NCBI GenBank assembly: GCA_029863005.1 | Contig: JAOTWF010000015.1 | Span: 1-44,317, forward strand | DNA from: Gammaproteobacteria bacterium | GTDB lineage: Bacteria; Pseudomonadota; Gammaproteobacteria; Acidiferrobacterales; Sulfurifustaceae | Direction: 5' to 3' | DNA length: 44,317 bases | Part shown: one piece after another, positions 1 to 7,265 of the stretch | How positions within the stretch are numbered: position 1 is the stretch's first letter | Layout of the letters: every line of letters begins with the position of its first letter | Made by a program: the position numbers and the translations under genes | The notes under the pieces: model-generated | The model's database searches: none | What the model was told of the DNA's origin: nothing | Seen by the model: only the letters and a program-made list of their open reading frames with translations

Positions 1-1
1 G

Positions 2-193
2 TGGATCGTAATCGTGCCGGCGGAGTTTTTCGGTGTGACCTCGGGCCTCGGCTACGCCATCGAGGACGCGCGCGAAGGCCTTAACTATGATCATCTCATG
101 GCGATGGTTCTTGTTATCGGAGCCATCGGCTATATGCTCGACAGTTTCATTGTGCAGCTCATTAAGCGTTACAGCTGGCACCGTCAGGCATGA
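2..193 (+). CDS. ABC transporter permease, C-terminal fragment (SsuC/TauC-like)
   Basis: The window opens inside a gene; 63 codons remain before the TGA at 191-193. The visible part starts WIVIVPAEFFGVTSGLGYAI and continues through a hydrophobic helix to a basic tail (KRYSWHRQA). The stretch VPAE..GV.SGLGY is typical of the last cytoplasmic loop and final membrane helix of permeases of the nitrate/sulfonate/taurine ABC family, which form the inner-membrane channel for small anions or sulfonates. The neighbouring genes deal with sulfur transfer, so a sulfur-containing or anionic substrate is plausible, but the substrate cannot be read from this fragment. The family call is fairly safe; the exact role is not. 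Confidence 0.75.
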   Translation, partial: WIVIVPAEFFGVTSGLGYAIEDAREGLNYDHLMAMVLVIGAIGYMLDSFIVQLIKRYSWHRQA

Positions 194-210
194 TCGGAAT
201 GCGGAGACCA

Positions 211-252
211 GGTGGATGTCCGCTCTTAACTATCCGAACCATTCCACCCTTT
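211..252 (+). terminator. imperfect hairpin between ABC permease and cbtB
   Basis: GGTGGATG (211-218) can pair with CATTCCACC (240-248), leaving one bulged T, and the right arm is followed by CTTTT. It lies just after the permease stop and about 40 bases before the cbtB start. It could be a weak terminator or a leader hairpin. The 96-base gap is too short for a full cobalamin riboswitch, which often precedes cbtAB genes, and I saw no such motif. Confidence 0.25.
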
Positions 253-294
253 TAGCTGTATTAACTGGTGTTGTTTAATATAGGAGAAATGACC

Positions 295-489
295 ATGCAA
301 AACCAAACATCCGTCGCTGCAACCCCACGTGCCGCAACTGTCTCGACAACTGTTTCGAAAGGACTACAGCTCACGACCGCTTTTCTCTTGGGCGCCGTGA
401 TCCTGTTTGCTGCGGGATTCGTGTCGACGTCCGCTGTGCATAATGCGGCCCACGACGCCCGTCATGCACAGGGCTTCCCTTGCCACTGA
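295..489 (+). CDS. cbtB: CbtB family cobalt transporter subunit
   Basis: A 64-residue single-span membrane protein. A hydrophilic N-terminus is followed by one membrane helix (about residues 24-43, rich in L, A, F, V) and a histidine-rich C-terminus, HNAAHDARHAQGFPCH, with the H..HD.RH....PCH pattern characteristic of CbtB. The family is the small subunit of the predicted CbtAB cobalt transporter; the His/Cys tail is the presumed metal ligand. I chose ATG 295 because AGGAG at 282-286 sits 8 bases upstream; ATG 289 is in frame but only 2 bases from that site. cbtA follows after 7 bases. Cobalt transport is predicted for the family rather than well proven, and here the pair leads a sulfur-transfer cluster. 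Confidence 0.88.
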   Translation: MQNQTSVAATPRAATVSTTVSKGLQLTTAFLLGAVILFAAGFVSTSAVHNAAHDARHAQGFPCH

Positions 490-496
490 TTCGACG

Positions 497-1252
497 ATGC
501 TATTTCGTCGCATCGTACTTTGCGCACTGCTGGTCGGGGCGCTCGCAGGGTCGCTGCTGAGCGCTATCCAGTTATGGCAGGTAATTCCCATCATCCACCG
601 CGCCGAGCATTTCGAGCAAGCGCGCACGTCGCAGATGACCGAACCGGCGCGTGAGGTGACACATGGCCACAAGGATGCGGGCCACGCTCATCCGGCAGGC
701 GAATGGGAACCGGCAGAAGGTGCGGAGCGGATGGGCTACACGTTGCTGGCGAATGTCTTGACCGCCATCGGTTTCGCCTTGGTGATGCTGGTGGGCATGG
801 CATCCTCACTCAAGCTCAATTACGTAGCCAAGCTTGATTGGCGATACGGATTGCTCTGGGGAGTAGCAGGATATGCCATTTTCTTTGTGGCACCGTCGCT
901 TGGTCTTCCGCCCGAGATTCCGGGTGCCGCCACGGCGGACCAGCAAGCGCGCCAGCTTTGGTGGCTTCTCGCGGTGGTCTGCACGGCCACAGGACTCGCC
1001 GTCGTGGCCTTCAGCAAAATCCGCTGGCGCTGGGTAGCCCTCGGGCTGCTTGTCGTGCCGTACTTGGTGGGTGCCCCGCATCTTGCGACAGGTCCCTTCG
1101 CGGATTATCCGCCACCGGTGGCCGCCGAGCTCGCAGATCTCGCCCAACAGTTCTTTTGGGCAACGGCGCTCGCCAACGCCCTGTATTGGCTCGTACTGGG
1201 GAGCGCGTCGGCTTGGGCCGTTCGACGCTTTTTGAAGGAGGCGGTCACTTGA
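497..1252 (+). CDS. cbtA: CbtA family cobalt transporter subunit
   Basis: A 251-residue polytopic inner-membrane protein with about five membrane helices. The N-terminal helix (MLFRRIVLCALLVGALAGSL) is followed by a His-rich periplasmic-type loop with HGHKDAGHAH near residues 56-65, a likely metal-binding segment, and a CbtA hallmark region APSLGLPPEIPG..TADQQARQLWW near 135-160. I start at ATG 497 because family members begin at this first helix; the open frame extends upstream without coding character. No good ribosome site precedes it, so translation is probably coupled to cbtB, 7 bases upstream. A strong AAGGAGG (1235-1241) lies inside its 3' end and serves whatever is translated next. 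Confidence 0.88.
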   Translation: MLFRRIVLCALLVGALAGSLLSAIQLWQVIPIIHRAEHFEQARTSQMTEPAREVTHGHKDAGHAHPAGEWEPAEGAERMGYTLLANVLTAIGFALVMLVGMASSLKLNYVAKLDWRYGLLWGVAGYAIFFVAPSLGLPPEIPGAATADQQARQLWWLLAVVCTATGLAVVAFSKIRWRWVALGLLVVPYLVGAPHLATGPFADYPPPVAAELADLAQQFFWATALANALYWLVLGSASAWAVRRFLKEAVT

Positions 1253-1361
1253 GTATGAGAAATACGAGCCAGAAACGAGATATCCGGCCACGGAGCGCCA
1301 GAACATCGATAAGAGTCTGCGTCGCGCAAAGTTCGAGATCCTGAGCGAGGCAAGAGCATAA
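1251..1361 (+). pseudogene. small broken or cryptic ORF between cbtA and dsrE
   Basis: The frame from 1251 reads as a plausible small soluble protein, about 36 residues, beginning EYEKYEPETRYPATERQNID and ending FEILSEARA. Its TAA (1359-1361) overlaps the ATG of the next gene as TAATG, a classic translational-coupling junction. A strong ribosome site AAGGAGG (1235-1241) with TTG at 1249 stands ready upstream, but TTG is one frame off, and no ATG, GTG or TTG is in the coding-like frame before a stop at 1233-1235. A one-base deletion just after the start, either real or a sequencing error, would explain this. I do not recognise the product. The alternative frame from TTG 1249 gives an Arg/Ser-rich peptide that looks non-coding. 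Confidence 0.45.
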
Positions 1362-1750
1362 TGTCCCAGAAAATCAGTATCGTTTGCGTTTCCGGCACGC
1401 GCGAAAAATTGCAGATGGCCGCAATGATTGCCTCGGTCGCCGCCGCGACAGGCGATGCGGTTTCGGTGTTCTTCTCCATGAATGCCCTGACCTACTTCAT
1501 TAAGGGCCACTCGGCAGGCGTACCGACCGAAGGCGAATTCGGAAAACTCTTAGCGCAGAAGGGCGTGCCGCCCTTCAAGCAACTGTTTAAACAGGCGGTC
1601 GAGCTCGGCGATGCGAAACTTCTGCCCTGCTCGATGGCTTTGGATTTACTAAAGATCACGAACAACGAACTCGACTCCGAATTCGGGCCACCGACAGGGT
1701 TGACGCGCTTTCTGAGCCAGTCCGAGGGTGGACAGTTGCTCACTTTCTGA
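1361..1750 (+). CDS. DsrE/DsrE2-like sulfur carrier family protein
   Basis: A 129-residue cytoplasmic protein with the DsrE-like fold pattern: strand KISIVCVSGT, a helix, strand DAVSVFFSM, and a late Cys in KLLPCSMALDLL (Cys90). That Cys followed by a Met and an acidic residue is the position of the persulfide-carrying Cys in DsrE2-type proteins. The family passes sulfane sulfur between TusA, rhodanese and reverse-Dsr or Hdr-like enzymes. Cys9 is a second candidate. DsrE2 proteins often carry membrane helices and are somewhat longer; this one is short and looks soluble. A tusA gene follows 43 bases downstream, matching the common dsrE-tusA pairing. Family assignment good, subfamily uncertain. 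Confidence 0.8.
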   Translation: MSQKISIVCVSGTREKLQMAAMIASVAAATGDAVSVFFSMNALTYFIKGHSAGVPTEGEFGKLLAQKGVPPFKQLFKQAVELGDAKLLPCSMALDLLKITNNELDSEFGPPTGLTRFLSQSEGGQLLTF

Positions 1751-1793
1751 CCATGGCGGAAGACCAATTCGAGATTGACAGGAGATAGGGTAA

Positions 1794-2024
1794 ATGAGTG
1801 AAAGCAAGATCATCGACGCACGCAACACATTCTGCCCCGGGCCACTCATGGAGCTGATTACCTACATGAAGCAGGCCAACGTGGGTGATACCCTTGAACT
1901 GCTATCGACCGATGATGGCTCGGCCGCCGATGTGCCGGAGTGGATTCACAAGGTTGGGCACGAGATGGTCAGTAGCGAGAAAATCGAAGAGACCTGGCAC
2001 ATCAAGGTCCGCAAGATTAAATAG
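1794..2024 (+). CDS. tusA: TusA-family sulfur carrier
   Basis: A 76-residue protein with the TusA fold. The N-terminal strand IIDARNTFCPGPLMEL carries the CPxP motif with the sulfur-accepting Cys14 at the start of helix 1, and LELLSTDDGSAADVPEWIHK matches the conserved second strand and helix. TusA proteins carry sulfur as a Cys persulfide and, in sulfur oxidisers, deliver it to cytoplasmic oxidation systems. AGGAG precedes ATG 1794 at normal distance. Position between a DsrE-like gene and an SQR-like flavoprotein gene suggests it receives sulfur produced by, or delivers it to, those partners. A second, diverged copy lies at 15824. Confidence 0.9.
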   Translation: MSESKIIDARNTFCPGPLMELITYMKQANVGDTLELLSTDDGSAADVPEWIHKVGHEMVSSEKIEETWHIKVRKIK

Positions 2025-2099
2025 TGTAATATGTGCGAAGTTAAGATATGTCTGGCCGGCCGCCAGAAACATCCCGGGAATATTAGATAGGAGAATGCA

Positions 2100-3233
2100 A
2101 TGAGAATCTTAATCGTCGGTGGTGGCACGGGCGGTACCATTCTGGCGAATCAGCTCGTGCGGCGGCTGAAGGATGAAATTCGCGCCAAAAAGGTCCGGAT
2201 CACCTTGCTGTCTGATTCCGACCGGCACATGTATCAGCCCGGCCTATTGTACGTCGCTTTCGGCCAGATGGCACCGGATCAGCTTTATCGCGATGAAGCG
2301 AGTCTGCTCGAGTCGAGTATCAAATTTCACGTGGACGCGGTCACCGAGTTCCACCTCGACCGGAACCAGGTCAAGACCAAAAGTGGCAAGACCCACGATT
2401 ACGATATTCTCGCGATCGCCACCGGCGCGCGCATCGTGCCGCAGGAAGTGCCCGGCATGAGCGAAGGCGCGGAAACTTTTTACACGGAGGAAGGCGCCAT
2501 CCGCATGCACAAGCGCCTCATGGAATTCAAGGGCGGTACCGTGGCGATGGTGGTATCGATACCCCACAAATGTCCCGTGGCGCCGGTGGAGGCGATGTTC
2601 ATGCTGCACGACTTCTTCAAGATGCGCGGCATCCGCGACAAGGTGAAACTGCAGTACAAGTATCCTGTCAACCACGTCCATGCCACCGCGAACGTTGCCC
2701 GATGGGCCAAACCGGAATTCGACAAGGCCGGCATTGAGTACGAAACCCTGTTCAACGTACGAGAAGTTGACCCGGTCAAGAAGATCGTCTACAGCGAAGA
2801 AGGCACCGAGTGCAAATACGATCTGCTGATTGCTATTCCGCCCCACCGTGGCATGGAAATGATCGAGGCGAACAACCTTGGACAGGGCGGCTGGATCCCC
2901 ACGGACCGTTTCAAGTTGACCATGGACGGTCATGAGAACGTCTATGTGATCGGCGATGCCAGCAATGTTCCGGTCAGCAAGACCGGATCGGCGGCGCATT
3001 TCGAGGCGGAAATCGTCGCCGAGAACATCGCCTCCGTGATCAAGACCGGCGTCCCGGTTCGGGAGTACGACGGCAAGGTGTATTGCTTCATCGAGGCCGG
3101 TTACGATCGCGCCACCTACAACGCCTTCGATTACGTCAATCTGCCCGAGTTGAAGCCTCCGTCCAAAGCCATCCACTGGTTCAAGGTGGCATACAACCAG
3201 TTGTACTGGACCACAGTACGTGGATTGCTCTAA
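2100..3233 (+). CDS. SQR-like FAD-dependent pyridine nucleotide-disulfide oxidoreductase
   Basis: 377 residues. An N-terminal FAD-binding Rossmann motif (ILIVGGGTGGTILA, 3-16), the ATGA segment of the second dinucleotide domain (107-110), and a late FAD contact VYVIGDASNVP (281-291) define the two-dinucleotide-binding fold. HKCPVAPVE (156-164) places Cys158 where sulfide:quinone reductases have their redox Cys; Cys329 (KVYCFIEAGY) can be its partner. The third Cys of classical type I enzymes is not evident. The C-terminus KVAYNQLYWTTVRGLL resembles the membrane-surface helix of SQR relatives. Known SQRs oxidise sulfide to polysulfide and reduce quinone at the inner membrane. The next gene, DUF1641, starts 13 bases after the stop. 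Specific SQR activity is an inference. Confidence 0.85.
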   Translation: MRILIVGGGTGGTILANQLVRRLKDEIRAKKVRITLLSDSDRHMYQPGLLYVAFGQMAPDQLYRDEASLLESSIKFHVDAVTEFHLDRNQVKTKSGKTHDYDILAIATGARIVPQEVPGMSEGAETFYTEEGAIRMHKRLMEFKGGTVAMVVSIPHKCPVAPVEAMFMLHDFFKMRGIRDKVKLQYKYPVNHVHATANVARWAKPEFDKAGIEYETLFNVREVDPVKKIVYSEEGTECKYDLLIAIPPHRGMEMIEANNLGQGGWIPTDRFKLTMDGHENVYVIGDASNVPVSKTGSAAHFEAEIVAENIASVIKTGVPVREYDGKVYCFIEAGYDRATYNAFDYVNLPELKPPSKAIHWFKVAYNQLYWTTVRGLL

Positions 3234-3246
3234 AGGAGAAATGACC

Positions 3247-3672
3247 GTGGCAGCAAACGAAACACCACAAGTCCCAGCAATGCTGGATGAGGCGTCCATA
3301 AAAAGCCTTGTAGAGATGATTAATCTACTGGAGGCGGCCAAGGATGCCATGTCCGACGAGATCGTGTCTCGAGTGGCGCGCACGGCGAGCGAGGGCATGA
3401 CATTGATCGACCGCTTCACCCGCAACGAGGGATTAATGTGCCTGCTGCAGGCGCTGGATCGCCCGGAGACACAGCGCCTTCTTATAAGCCTGTCCGATAC
3501 AATCGGCCAGATGAGCCGGGAACTCGCGTCCGCCCCGCCGACCAAAGGCGGCATCATCGGACTGGTGCAGCTAGCCCGCAAGCCCGGCACGCTGGAAGGA
3601 CTCCGGGCGCTCTCGCTGCTCGGCCAGTACTGGAACGACAGCCTGCGCGAGCTGCACCGACACGGCGGTTAG
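3247..3672 (+). CDS. DUF1641 domain protein
   Basis: A small helical protein of 141 residues from GTG 3247. The C-terminal segment SAPPTKGGIIGLVQLARKPG.LEGLRALSLLG (the conserved run is split around residues 97-130) is the DUF1641 signature; the N-terminal half is an amphipathic helical bundle. DUF1641 genes are recurrently found beside SQR-like flavoproteins and may encode a partner or membrane-associated subunit, but their biochemistry is unknown. GTG 3247 is preferred because AGGAG (3234-3238) is 8 bases upstream; ATG 3241 is only 2 bases away. The leader is identical for 13 bases to that of cbtB. No obvious terminator follows, apart from a short CGGCG/CGCCG repeat over the stop codon. Confidence 0.8.
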   Translation: MAANETPQVPAMLDEASIKSLVEMINLLEAAKDAMSDEIVSRVARTASEGMTLIDRFTRNEGLMCLLQALDRPETQRLLISLSDTIGQMSRELASAPPTKGGIIGLVQLARKPGTLEGLRALSLLGQYWNDSLRELHRHGG

Positions 3673-3706
3673 TTCGCCGAATGAGGTGCAACCGGCAATG
3701 CCGTCA

Positions 3707-4020
3707 TCAATAGGCATCCAAAATCATCGCATCCCGTGGCGCCGTGCGCACCTCCTTGCCGAGGCGGTCGGTGACGCGGATCGAAAGCACCGTGAGCCAG
3801 CTCCCGGACAAGCCGATCAGGGGCCGGACCAGATTCGATAATAATTATCCGAAGACCATATTTAAAGTCTGCGGCGCTGTCCGTAGAGATCCGAATGTCG
3901 TCCGGCCCAAAACTTGAGAAAGTTGGAAACGGTATCGGCCATGCCTTCGATCAGTCTAGGCGCTACCCGGCCCGCAGCCAATACCGTCTCGAGCTGCAGC
4001 GGGATGAGCGGTCCCGTCAT
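3707..4020 (-). pseudogene. decayed MFS transporter fragment
   Basis: No intact gene lies between 3673 and 4196, but the minus strand carries recognisable pieces of a major facilitator superfamily protein. From 4020 one frame reads MTGPLIPLQLETVLAAGRVA and then PRLIEGMADTVSNFLKFWAG, matching the first helices and the LIEG.AD....LK motif. After a frameshift near 3866-3880 and an in-frame TAA, another frame gives NLVRPLIGLSGSWLTVLSIR and then VTDRLGKEVRTAPRDAMI, the conserved DR.GK..RTAPRDA loop. It stops at 3707-3709, some 270 residues short of a whole transporter. I read this as a pseudogene with a frameshift, nonsense mutation and loss of the 3' half. Confidence 0.75.
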
Positions 4021-4196
4021 GTTTTGGGGTCATTATTGCTGCACGGTTACAGTAATGTACTGTTTTTCGCCATGCAAAAACTCGTCAATACGCCATGTAT
4101 AGCGAATTGGCGATTTCTCTCAGAATTATCCCTGTGATATGGTATTCCAAAGCAATTTCTCTGCTGCCACTGCGGTAACTTAAGGAGGAGATAATC

Positions 4197-5375
4197 ATGA
4201 AATCCAGATTTTCGCTGTCATTTCTGCTTTCTATTCTTCTGTTTCTCTTTGCCTCTCCCGCGCTTACCCAGAACAATGAGATTCACGTGGGTACTTCGGT
4301 GGCACTGACGGGCAAGTACGCCCGCACCGGTCAGGAGCAATTGCAAGGTTTCCAGATGTGGGTCGAGGAAGTCAACGAGCGGGGCGGGCTGCTCGGCAAA
4401 AAGGTGCATCTCATTCATTATGACGATGAGTCCAAACCGGAAACCGGCGCCAAGCTTTACGAAAAACTCATCACCGATGACAAGGTCCAGTTGCTGATCG
4501 GGCCGTATTCCTCCGACGTGACCCTGGCCGCCAGCACCATCGCCGAGAAGCATAATTTCCCCATGGTGTCCTCCGGTGCTTCTTCGAGCGAGATCTGGGC
4601 TCGCGGTTACAAAAACATCTTTGGCCTGTACACCCTGGCCGATCTCTACATGGACCAGATTATCGAACTCGGCAAATCAAAAGGCTTAAAAAAGATCGCC
4701 CTGGTTTACGAGAACACAGCGTTCCCGCGCGGTGTGGCCGAAGGGGTCAAGCGCAAGGCGAAAGAACTTGGCATGCAGATCGTATTCGAAGAGGAATACG
4801 GCAAGGCCTCGACCGATTTCTCCTCCATGATCATCAAGATCAAGGCCAAGAAAGCGGATATGGTCATCGGCGGTTCTTACCTGCCTGACTCCACCGGTTT
4901 CATGCGCCAGGCGAAGGAAGCCCGGCTGTACGCCAAGATCTTCGCCTTCGCTGTGGGACCGGGATTGCCGGACTTCGGACATAACCTGGGTCTCGATGCC
5001 GAAGGTGTCATGGGAAATACCCAGTGGGAGCCTACGCTCAAGCTTCCCGGCGCCAAGGAATTTGCCGAGAAATACAAGGTCAGGCACGGCCATGAACCCG
5101 GTTACCACGCGGGCGGCGGTTATGGCGCGGGTCATGTACTCGAGGCGGCGGTCAAGAAAGCCGGTTCGACAGACCGCGACAAGGTACGCGCGGCACTGTT
5201 CGCGCTCGACACGGTCAACGCCTTTGGCCGTTTCAAGGTGGATGCCACCGGCAAGCAGATTGGCAAGCCGGCTTACGCCGTCCAATGGCTCGGAGGCGAG
5301 CGCCATATCGTGTTGCCGGAGGAGGCCGCCACTGCCAAGGTGTTCTATCCGTTCAAGGACTGGAACAAGCGCTGA
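4197..5375 (+). CDS. livK: periplasmic branched-chain amino acid-type binding protein
   Basis: 392 residues with a clear signal peptide (MKSRFSLSFLLSILLFLFAS, cleavage near ALTQ, about residue 25). The mature protein starts EIHVGTSVALTGKYARTGQE, the standard opening of the Peripla_BP_6 family, with the internal region LLIGPYSSDVTLAAS near 100-114 and VSSGASSSEIW near 123-133 that line the ligand cleft. It would capture an amino acid, amide or short organic acid in the periplasm and hand it to the LivHM channel. A very strong ribosome site AAGGAGGAG (4182-4190) precedes ATG 4197, fitting the need for excess binding protein. First gene of livKHMGF. The ligand is not deducible; no urease or amidase genes are nearby. 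Confidence 0.9.
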   Translation: MKSRFSLSFLLSILLFLFASPALTQNNEIHVGTSVALTGKYARTGQEQLQGFQMWVEEVNERGGLLGKKVHLIHYDDESKPETGAKLYEKLITDDKVQLLIGPYSSDVTLAASTIAEKHNFPMVSSGASSSEIWARGYKNIFGLYTLADLYMDQIIELGKSKGLKKIALVYENTAFPRGVAEGVKRKAKELGMQIVFEEEYGKASTDFSSMIIKIKAKKADMVIGGSYLPDSTGFMRQAKEARLYAKIFAFAVGPGLPDFGHNLGLDAEGVMGNTQWEPTLKLPGAKEFAEKYKVRHGHEPGYHAGGGYGAGHVLEAAVKKAGSTDRDKVRAALFALDTVNAFGRFKVDATGKQIGKPAYAVQWLGGERHIVLPEEAATAKVFYPFKDWNKR

Positions 5376-5440
5376 CGACCGGATCGCCACGAAGACAGCA
5401 GGTGGCACGAGAATAATGCGGCTGACACGGAACGCGCCAC

Positions 5441-6316
5441 GTGGAGCTTCTCGAGCCTGAAATCCTGCTGCAGATGTTAATCAATGGGCTGCTGGCGGGG
5501 GCGCTGTACGCGCTACTCGCCGGTGGGCTCAATCTGATATTCGGCGTGATGCGCGTTATCAACATCGCTCACGCCGAGTTTATGCTGATAGGCGCCTTCG
5601 GCGCCTACGTGCTGTTCAACGTTTTCGGACTGCATCCGCTGTTTTCCCTGTTGATTATCGTTCCGATAATTTTTGTCGTGGGCTACTATTTCCAGCGCGT
5701 GCTGATCGAACGCGTGGTGGACCGTCCCATGCTCACCTCGCTGCTCGCCACTTACGGTGTATCCATTATCCTGATCAACGTCGGCTTGCTTATATTCAGT
5801 TCTGATTTCAAATCAGTCCCAGTGCTTCAGGGCTCGTTCCTGATTGGCGACTTGGCCGTCTCGAAACCACGTGCCGTGGCCGGACTGGTTTCGCTCGTGC
5901 TGAGTGTGGGCGTGTACCTGTTTCTCGATCGGACACGCTTGGGCAAGGCCGTGCGCGCTGTGTCGGAGCATGCCCAGGTGGCCCAGATTTGCGGCATTGA
6001 CGTGCGCCAAATCCGCATGCTGACCTTTGGCATGGCCGCGGCCATGGCTGGCGCCGCCGGTGTAATGCTTTCCATCATCTATTCGTTCTGGCCCGGATCG
6101 GGTGTGGATTTCATTCAAAAGTGTTTCGCCATTATCATCATCGGCGGTATGGGCAATTTCGTCGGCGCGTTGTATGGCGGCATTTTGCTAGGTGTGGTGG
6201 AGTCCTTCGTCGGAGGTTTCATTTCGACACAGTGGGCCGAGGCCGTAGCCTACCTGCTGCTTGTGACCGTGCTGCTGGTCCGGCCGACCGGTCTCAAGGG
6301 GGTGGCGCGTGCCTGA
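5441..6316 (+). CDS. livH: ABC transporter permease LivH
   Basis: 291 residues and about eight membrane helices. GLLAGALYALLAGGLNLIFG followed by MRVINIAHAEFMLIGAF is the LivH signature, and GIDVRQIRMLTFGMAAAMAG is the cytoplasmic coupling loop for the ATPase. It pairs with LivM to make the inner-membrane path. Start is GTG 5441, giving a short hydrophilic lead-in; ATG 5474 is an alternative. Neither has a strong ribosome site. The 3' end overlaps livM by 8 bases, indicating coupled translation. The 65-base gap after livK holds no clear terminator. Confidence 0.9.
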   Translation: MELLEPEILLQMLINGLLAGALYALLAGGLNLIFGVMRVINIAHAEFMLIGAFGAYVLFNVFGLHPLFSLLIIVPIIFVVGYYFQRVLIERVVDRPMLTSLLATYGVSIILINVGLLIFSSDFKSVPVLQGSFLIGDLAVSKPRAVAGLVSLVLSVGVYLFLDRTRLGKAVRAVSEHAQVAQICGIDVRQIRMLTFGMAAAMAGAAGVMLSIIYSFWPGSGVDFIQKCFAIIIIGGMGNFVGALYGGILLGVVESFVGGFISTQWAEAVAYLLLVTVLLVRPTGLKGVARA

Positions 6317-7265
6317 GAATGACCAGCGGTCGATCAGCTTCTGGGCGGGTACTGTGCTTGTGGGGCTTGCCCTATTAGCGCCGTTCGGGGTCAACGAGTA
6401 TTACCAGTCGTTTTTGCTTCAGGTGTTCCTCGTGATCGCGCTGGCACAGGCCTGGAACCTGATCTCGGGCATGACCGGATATGTTTCATTCGGTCACGCG
6501 GCGTTCTTCGGTGTCGGCGCATATACTGGTGCGCTGTTTCTCACCTGGGGATATCCGTGGTGGATCGCCATTTTTAATGGCGCTGGTATTGCCGCGCTGA
6601 TTGCCGTGCCCCTCGGTTTCCTGACACTGCGCTTGCGCGGGCCGTACTTCGCCATCGCCATGCTTGGGCTGAACGAGGTTGGGCGCATTGTTGCCACGCT
6701 CTGGGTGAGTGTCACGAAGGGCGGAACCGGTCTTCCGCTTCCGCCCTCGTTACTGCCGTCACTCGATATTACGTACTTCATGATGCTTTCCCTGGCCCTG
6801 GGCGCGACGCTGCTCATCGCCTGGGTGCACCGCAGCCGCTTCGGACTGGAGTTGCGCGCCATCCGTGAAGACGAAGAAGCGGCCGAAATGGTGGGTGTCA
6901 ATACCACGCGCAACAAGGTGACTGCCTTTGTGCTGTCGGCGCTGATTCCCGGCGCGGTCGGTGCGGTTTATGCCATGTACACCAGCTACATTAACCCCGC
7001 ATCCGCCTTTGATCCTGCGCGCAACATTGAAATGATCGTAGTGGTTCTGTTCGGCGGCAGTGGCACGGTCTGGGGGCCGATCATCGGTGCGGCAACCGTA
7101 ATGTTTCTGCGTGAGATGCTGTGGGCGCAGTTTCCGGCGGCACATCTCGCCGCACTCGGTGTCCTGCTGCTGATCGTGGTGCTGTACCTGCCCGGTGGGC
7201 TCGTTTCTATAGTGCGTGAACGTCATCGCGAGCGTCCAGACGCGCGTCCGGGAGAATCACCATGA
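6309..7265 (+). CDS. livM: ABC transporter permease LivM
   Basis: 318 residues, about nine or ten membrane helices. AWNLISGMTGYVSFGHAAFF is the LivM hallmark and GLELRAIREDEEAAEMVGVN is the ATPase-coupling loop. VVVLFGGSGTVWGPIIGAA near the C-terminus is also conserved in the family. Start is GTG 6309 inside the 3' end of livH. It forms the heterodimeric channel with LivH. The final four bases, ATGA, are shared with livG, so the operon is tightly packed. The C-terminal tail is hydrophilic and Arg-rich. Confidence 0.9.
   Translation: MPENDQRSISFWAGTVLVGLALLAPFGVNEYYQSFLLQVFLVIALAQAWNLISGMTGYVSFGHAAFFGVGAYTGALFLTWGYPWWIAIFNGAGIAALIAVPLGFLTLRLRGPYFAIAMLGLNEVGRIVATLWVSVTKGGTGLPLPPSLLPSLDITYFMMLSLALGATLLIAWVHRSRFGLELRAIREDEEAAEMVGVNTTRNKVTAFVLSALIPGAVGAVYAMYTSYINPASAFDPARNIEMIVVVLFGGSGTVWGPIIGAATVMFLREMLWAQFPAAHLAALGVLLLIVVLYLPGGLVSIVRERHRERPDARPGESP

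Noticed and set aside
193-294. cobalamin or Ni/Co riboswitch ahead of cbtB
   Set aside because: The gap is about 100 bases and lacks the conserved elements; only a short imperfect hairpin is visible.
2244-3590. 448-codon minus-strand open frame across the SQR-like gene
   Set aside because: It is an antisense shadow of a well-supported flavoprotein gene with clear FAD motifs; the shadow has no recognisable motif and spans two + strand genes.
3895-4137. + strand frames of 60-80 codons in the region before livK
   Set aside because: The coding memory here is on the minus strand (MFS motifs in two frames); the + strand frames lack family features and ribosome sites.
5402-5425. Possible sigma-54 promoter (TGGCAC) between livK and livH
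   Set aside because: The GC element is at the wrong distance from TGGCAC.
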